64,000 nt of DNA from Methanopyrus sp. SNP6 (GTDB lineage: Archaea; JAADCQ01; Methanopyri; Methanopyrales; Methanopyraceae): positions 323,456-387,455 of the forward strand of contig NZ_CP019436.1 in NCBI RefSeq assembly GCF_002201895.1, given 5' to 3'. The position numbers and the translations under genes were made by a program. The notes beneath the pieces are model-generated. The model had not been told where the DNA came from, ran no database searches, and saw only the letters and a list, made by a program, of their open reading frames with translations. Positions 60,710 to 64,000 of the stretch are shown here, piece by piece (position 1 is the stretch's first letter; every line of letters begins with the position of its first letter).

Positions 60710-62701
60710 TCAGTCTGTCTCCAACAGCCTCGCGTTTCCGGGTGGCATCGCCCTCATTACGTCGTCCACAGTTAGATAACGGCGTAGGTTCTCCACCCCG
60801 TTCTTGAACATCTCGAAAAGCCTCCTGGCGACGTCGGATTTTCGCTCGTTTCCGGGTTCCAAGACGCCGTACGTCAAGCAGTGTCTCTTCACGGCAGAGA
60901 CCGGTCCGCCCATTACCCTGTACCCACTCTCCACCTCTTGGACACCGATCGCCACCTTCAGCTCCGTTCGACGGAACCAGTTACGTTTACCGCGGATGAT
61001 AGCACCTCCGTGGGGAGCCTCGGCAGACTTGTCTACCTGGTCGGCTGTCACCCAGTAAACATCGGCGGCTTTGAGACCCCAACGCCACGCTCGGGAATAC
61101 GAAGCCGCGAAGATCGCCGCCTCACGTAAGGTCGTCTCCGGGACCTCCTTGCCCTCGGTCTTGATCACGACATGTGGAGCCCCGTGCACGTGAGCGTGGA
61201 CGAGGATGTCGTGGTCCTCCAGGTAGCGTCGTAATATGATCTCGTTTGTATGGGCGTCCGAGCCGCCTATAACCACGAAGCCGTCGGATGATATGAACCA
61301 ACGGAACCGCTCGTACCAGTCCTTCTTGCGACGCTTGGTGAGCTCGACCGTCAGCTCTTCAAGCTTCACCTCAGGTGGGCCCTCTTCGAGTAACTTCTCG
61401 AGTTCGCGCTCCTGCTCTCGAAGAACCTCTCGAGCGCGCTCGGCTTTCCGTTCCAGCTCCTTCGCACGATCAAATAGCTTGGAAGCAGTGGAGTGAACGT
61501 CCGAGTCGATCGGTACGGGCACGGTCACCTCGCTGTTTTCACCTGGCAACCTGAGGATCACGCGACGGTTCTCGACGTCGATGTCGGTTATCCTCTCCAC
61601 CTCCTCTATGCCGGAACCCTTAGCCTCTTGGATCCTCCGCTTAATCTCCTCCAACGAGTACCCCTCGCGCTCCGCTTTTCGGAGCTCGCTCAAGATCCCG
61701 TCGACGAGGTTGTAATTCAGGTACAGCGCGTTGGCACGCTCACGGAGTTTTTCCGCCTTTGTACACAGCTGCTCGATGCTCGAACGCTGTCTCTCGATCG
61801 TCCGCTCGAGGCGACGCTTTTCGCATTCCCATTTCTCTCGTACTTTGCGTTCCTTCTCCGCCAGGAATTTAGTCACGTAATACTCGTCTAAGGCGCGTTG
61901 GAAGGTGTCCTGCTCCTCCATCTCAAGTTCCTCGGAGTAACGCTCAAGCGGCACCGGCGTGACGTCCACGTAGTTTCGCTCGGTCGTCCTGTAGAGTGTA
62001 GGTCGTAAATCTCCCTCGGATATCTGCTCTAGGAGATCCCGGAGCGTTTCGTAGATCTCCTCCAGCTCCTCCTCCTCGAACTCCGATGCGTGTGATTCCC
62101 GACGCTCGTACAGCCCGACCCTCAGGAGCACCTCTTCGGCATAAAGGCCACCGAGGCCCACGTCCACGGCGAGTGTCCGGACGATATCACGGTCGGACTC
62201 GAGGAGTAATTCTAGGAAGGTATCACGGCCGAGTTCGTAGGGATCGGGCGGGCTTTCAGGTGGCTTGTACGTCTCGCCTGGCACGACAGCCCTGTTACGG
62301 AACCGTCTGGTCGGAAAGGCCCTCTCGATGGAATCGTTCTCGTCAGTTACGGCGAGCGTACCTTTGGGGAGCAGCTCGATGTAGATCCTACGGCCCGAAC
62401 GCAGGTCGAAGCGTAATATCCTGTCGAAACCTAGCTGGGTGATACGCTCTATACGGTCACCCGAAAGGGTACTTCTGAGCGCCTGTGAAACGGGGGTAGG
62501 CTGATCGGGGCTTGGTTTGGGGCGCCAGGTTAGGTGTACACGCGTCCCTGGTTCCAAGACCAGATAATGGGAGCCTACACCCGGGATGTGGAGCTTAACC
62601 TTCAGCTCACGCTCACCTACCTGGTATACCTTATCTATCAAGGCCCCTTCGAGTAGGGAATCAAGTTCGCGGGCAGTGGCACGCACGTCGAAGGATGTCA
62701 T
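60710..62701 (-). CDS. NFACT-family protein (archaeal Rqc2/NEMF homologue)
   Basis: A 663-residue NFACT protein. The NFACT-N domain begins MTSFDVRATARELDSLLEGA, with HIPGVGSHYLVLEPGTRVHLT; a long coiled coil follows (about 280-440), then the NFACT-R domain with FRWFISSDGFVVIGGSDAHTNE and HVHGAPHVVIK. Homologues bind split large subunits carrying peptidyl-tRNA in ribosome quality control and can direct C-terminal tailing. The start is ATG 62701; 20 upstream codons were excluded. Its end meets purO tail-to-tail two bases away. Confidence 0.92.
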   Translation of the reverse strand: MTSFDVRATARELDSLLEGALIDKVYQVGERELKVKLHIPGVGSHYLVLEPGTRVHLTWRPKPSPDQPTPVSQALRSTLSGDRIERITQLGFDRILRFDLRSGRRIYIELLPKGTLAVTDENDSIERAFPTRRFRNRAVVPGETYKPPESPPDPYELGRDTFLELLLESDRDIVRTLAVDVGLGGLYAEEVLLRVGLYERRESHASEFEEEELEEIYETLRDLLEQISEGDLRPTLYRTTERNYVDVTPVPLERYSEELEMEEQDTFQRALDEYYVTKFLAEKERKVREKWECEKRRLERTIERQRSSIEQLCTKAEKLRERANALYLNYNLVDGILSELRKAEREGYSLEEIKRRIQEAKGSGIEEVERITDIDVENRRVILRLPGENSEVTVPVPIDSDVHSTASKLFDRAKELERKAERAREVLREQERELEKLLEEGPPEVKLEELTVELTKRRKKDWYERFRWFISSDGFVVIGGSDAHTNEIILRRYLEDHDILVHAHVHGAPHVVIKTEGKEVPETTLREAAIFAASYSRAWRWGLKAADVYWVTADQVDKSAEAPHGGAIIRGKRNWFRRTELKVAIGVQEVESGYRVMGGPVSAVKRHCLTYGVLEPGNERKSDVARRLFEMFKNGVENLRRYLTVDDVMRAMPPGNARLLETD

Positions 62702-62757
62702 CGCTTCCTTGGACCACGCTTTCAGACCGTGTAACCCCCGGCGGAACCACCGCCGAA

Positions 62758-63990
62758 TCACGAGGTCCTACTCTTGATCTTCGCCTTAACGGCTTCCTTT
62801 CTCCGGACTGTCTCCTCCTTCTCCTCTTCTCCGAGAACCTCACGGACTAAGTGTCGGATGGCGTTCTTGAAGGCTGTAATCAGATCCCAATCGTGGTCCT
62901 TGACCGATATGACGTTCCGCGCATCCTTGACGTGGATGCGTACCGAGTACTTGTGACGGTTACCTTCCTCATGGTACCGTTTGATGTGGACCTCGACAGC
63001 CTCGATCGACGGACGCATCGAGGCGAGCTTCTGAACGGCCGCGGCTATCGACTTACGGAGGATTACTAGGGTGAAGTCGTCGACGTCGTCTACACCCTTC
63101 AGCGACACGAACACGCCGCGCTTCCGCATCAACTCGGGGATCTTGCGCAGAATGTCCCGCCTCGTCACGACTCCGATTGGCTCTTCGAATTTATTAACTA
63201 TCGGCATACCACGGATGCCGTTCTCTACGATCTTCTCGCATAGGTCGACCAAGGTCTCGTCGGGCTCGGCTCGCACGCACGGTGAGCTCATGATATTCTT
63301 TACCGGGTGACCGAAAGCGGGCACCTTCTCACCCTTGCGGTCCATTTTCCCGAGCCTGGTGATCGGCTTGATGACCTCACGGATGATATCCGTTGTGGTG
63401 ACGATCCCTCGGAGCTTGTTCGCGTCGTTAACCACCGGGAGCCTGCTGATACCGTTATCGCGCATTATAGCTCTGGCTTTAGCGATGGTGTCGTTCTCGT
63501 GGATGGTGATGACAGGAGTGCTCATCACTTCCCGCGCGTCGATCTTGGCAAGCTCGTCCGACTCTCGCGCGACGTCGATGATGTCGTATTCCGTTACGAG
63601 ACCAACAAATTCCCCATCTTCTTCTACCACGGATAAAGCGCGGAGACCCGAATCGAGCATCGCGGTGATAGCTTCGACTATGAGTGTGTCGGGTGTGATC
63701 GTTTCCGGCTTCATCATCACGGTTTCTGGTTTAACGTTCGAGACGTCCGCTACGTGAGCGTCTACCACGTCGTAATACGAGATCATCCCCACAACCTTAC
63801 CATCATCTACAATTGGTATTTCCTTCACACCATGGCGTTCTAACTTCGAGAATATCTTCGACAACGGCTCGCCAGGTTCCGCGGTGATAACCTCTTCGGC
63901 AGGCGTCATAATCTCTTCGACGGGGCGCTCGAAGACCTCCAATGGATCGCCCCCATAGACCTTTGGCGGCACGGTGGTTGTCCCGTCCAC
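62758..63990 (-). CDS. Four-CBS protein with C-terminal ribosome-hibernation-like domain
   Basis: A 410-residue protein with four CBS repeats (first near PVEEIMTPAEEVI, then MMKPETITPD, DAREVMSTPVI, PVKNIMSSPCV), which usually sense adenine nucleotides. Residues about 290-390 (VFVSLKGVDDVDDF to NAIRHLVREVL) look like the HPF/sigma54-modulation fold that inactivates ribosomes. The pair suggests energy-controlled ribosome hibernation, by inference. The GTG at 63990 lies ten bases from the window edge with no ribosome site visible, so the true start may be outside. Confidence 0.78.
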   Translation of the reverse strand: MDGTTTVPPKVYGGDPLEVFERPVEEIMTPAEEVITAEPGEPLSKIFSKLERHGVKEIPIVDDGKVVGMISYYDVVDAHVADVSNVKPETVMMKPETITPDTLIVEAITAMLDSGLRALSVVEEDGEFVGLVTEYDIIDVARESDELAKIDAREVMSTPVITIHENDTIAKARAIMRDNGISRLPVVNDANKLRGIVTTTDIIREVIKPITRLGKMDRKGEKVPAFGHPVKNIMSSPCVRAEPDETLVDLCEKIVENGIRGMPIVNKFEEPIGVVTRRDILRKIPELMRKRGVFVSLKGVDDVDDFTLVILRKSIAAAVQKLASMRPSIEAVEVHIKRYHEEGNRHKYSVRIHVKDARNVISVKDHDWDLITAFKNAIRHLVREVLGEEEKEETVRRKEAVKAKIKSRTS

Positions 63991-64000
63991 GGCAAAAAAG

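Overview
The window is chromosomal DNA of a hyperthermophilic methanogenic archaeon and almost certainly Methanopyrus kandleri or a very close relative. Four things point there. (1) A 1222-residue reverse gyrase polypeptide stops before the topoisomerase active-site tyrosine, as expected for the B subunit of the two-subunit reverse gyrase known from Methanopyrus. (2) All four tRNA genes encode C at position 8, the hallmark of the Methanopyrus C8-to-U8 editing system. (3) There is a methanogenesis marker 12 gene and a probable 2-phosphoglycerate kinase (cyclic 2,3-diphosphoglycerate synthesis). (4) The DNA is GC-rich, with dense gene packing, many GTG/TTG starts and stop/start overlaps. I see no CRISPR array, insertion sequence, integrase or phage gene; this is core genome.

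Layout. 0.4-9.8 kb (minus strand): mtnP, cmk, L34e, a DUF106 membrane insertase, adenylate kinase, SecY, L15, L30, S5, L18 and L19e (the end of the spc-type ribosomal operon), then ZPR1, a 2-phosphoglycerate kinase homologue and SepF. 9.8-17.7 kb: a DUF1611 protein, an Era-like GTPase, an HD phosphohydrolase, Pelota, a KaiC-like ATPase with a cysteine-containing partner, an NreA-like repair protein and a frameshifted DUF505 gene. 17.7-25.2 kb: tRNA-Gly, a surface protein, an NSUN RNA methyltransferase, RNase P RNA, a circularly permuted GTPase, a box C/D sRNA and two radical SAM enzymes. 25.3-31.4 kb: taw3, rgyB with a coupled downstream gene, and a PP-loop tRNA thiolase. 31.4-35.8 kb: rhomboid, tRNA-Ala and tRNA-Ile (a duplicated unit), amt-glnK with candidate operator repeats, taw1, and an intron-containing tRNA-Trp. 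35.8-40.4 kb (minus): an RNA-metabolism operon (zinc ribbon, METTL5-like methylase, DHH nuclease, Csl4, DUF2067, RpoL, DUF99, DUF531). 40.4-47.5 kb: phospholipase C-like protein, an ExbB/DUF2149/DUF2162 membrane operon, an Upf1-like helicase and a LarE-like protein. 47.5-53.5 kb: unknown protein, NadA, TatD-like hydrolase, unknown protein, a 33-residue membrane peptide and a Clp1-type polynucleotide kinase with an extra N-terminal region. 53.5-60.7 kb (plus): methanogenesis marker 12, pheA, porCDABE, two-subunit fumarase and purO. 60.7-64 kb (minus): an NFACT/Rqc2 homologue and a protein with four CBS repeats and a probable ribosome-hibernation domain.

How the genes work together. The strongest themes are translation and RNA maturation (ribosomal proteins, SecY, tRNA and RNase P genes, Csl4, NSUN, wybutosine enzymes Taw1/Taw3, thiolase, Clp1, Pelota, NFACT, hibernation factor), autotrophic carbon entry (Por makes pyruvate from acetyl-CoA and CO2; fumarase serves the incomplete reductive TCA branch), nitrogen uptake (Amt/GlnK) and hyperthermophilic DNA topology (reverse gyrase). 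The most unusual signals are in RNA: uniform C8 in tRNAs, a tRNA-Trp intron that itself looks like a box C/D guide RNA, an intergenic C/D sRNA, and a recurring AATYGTTAY element after tRNA genes. Species and family names are recognised from memory and motifs; no database search was run.
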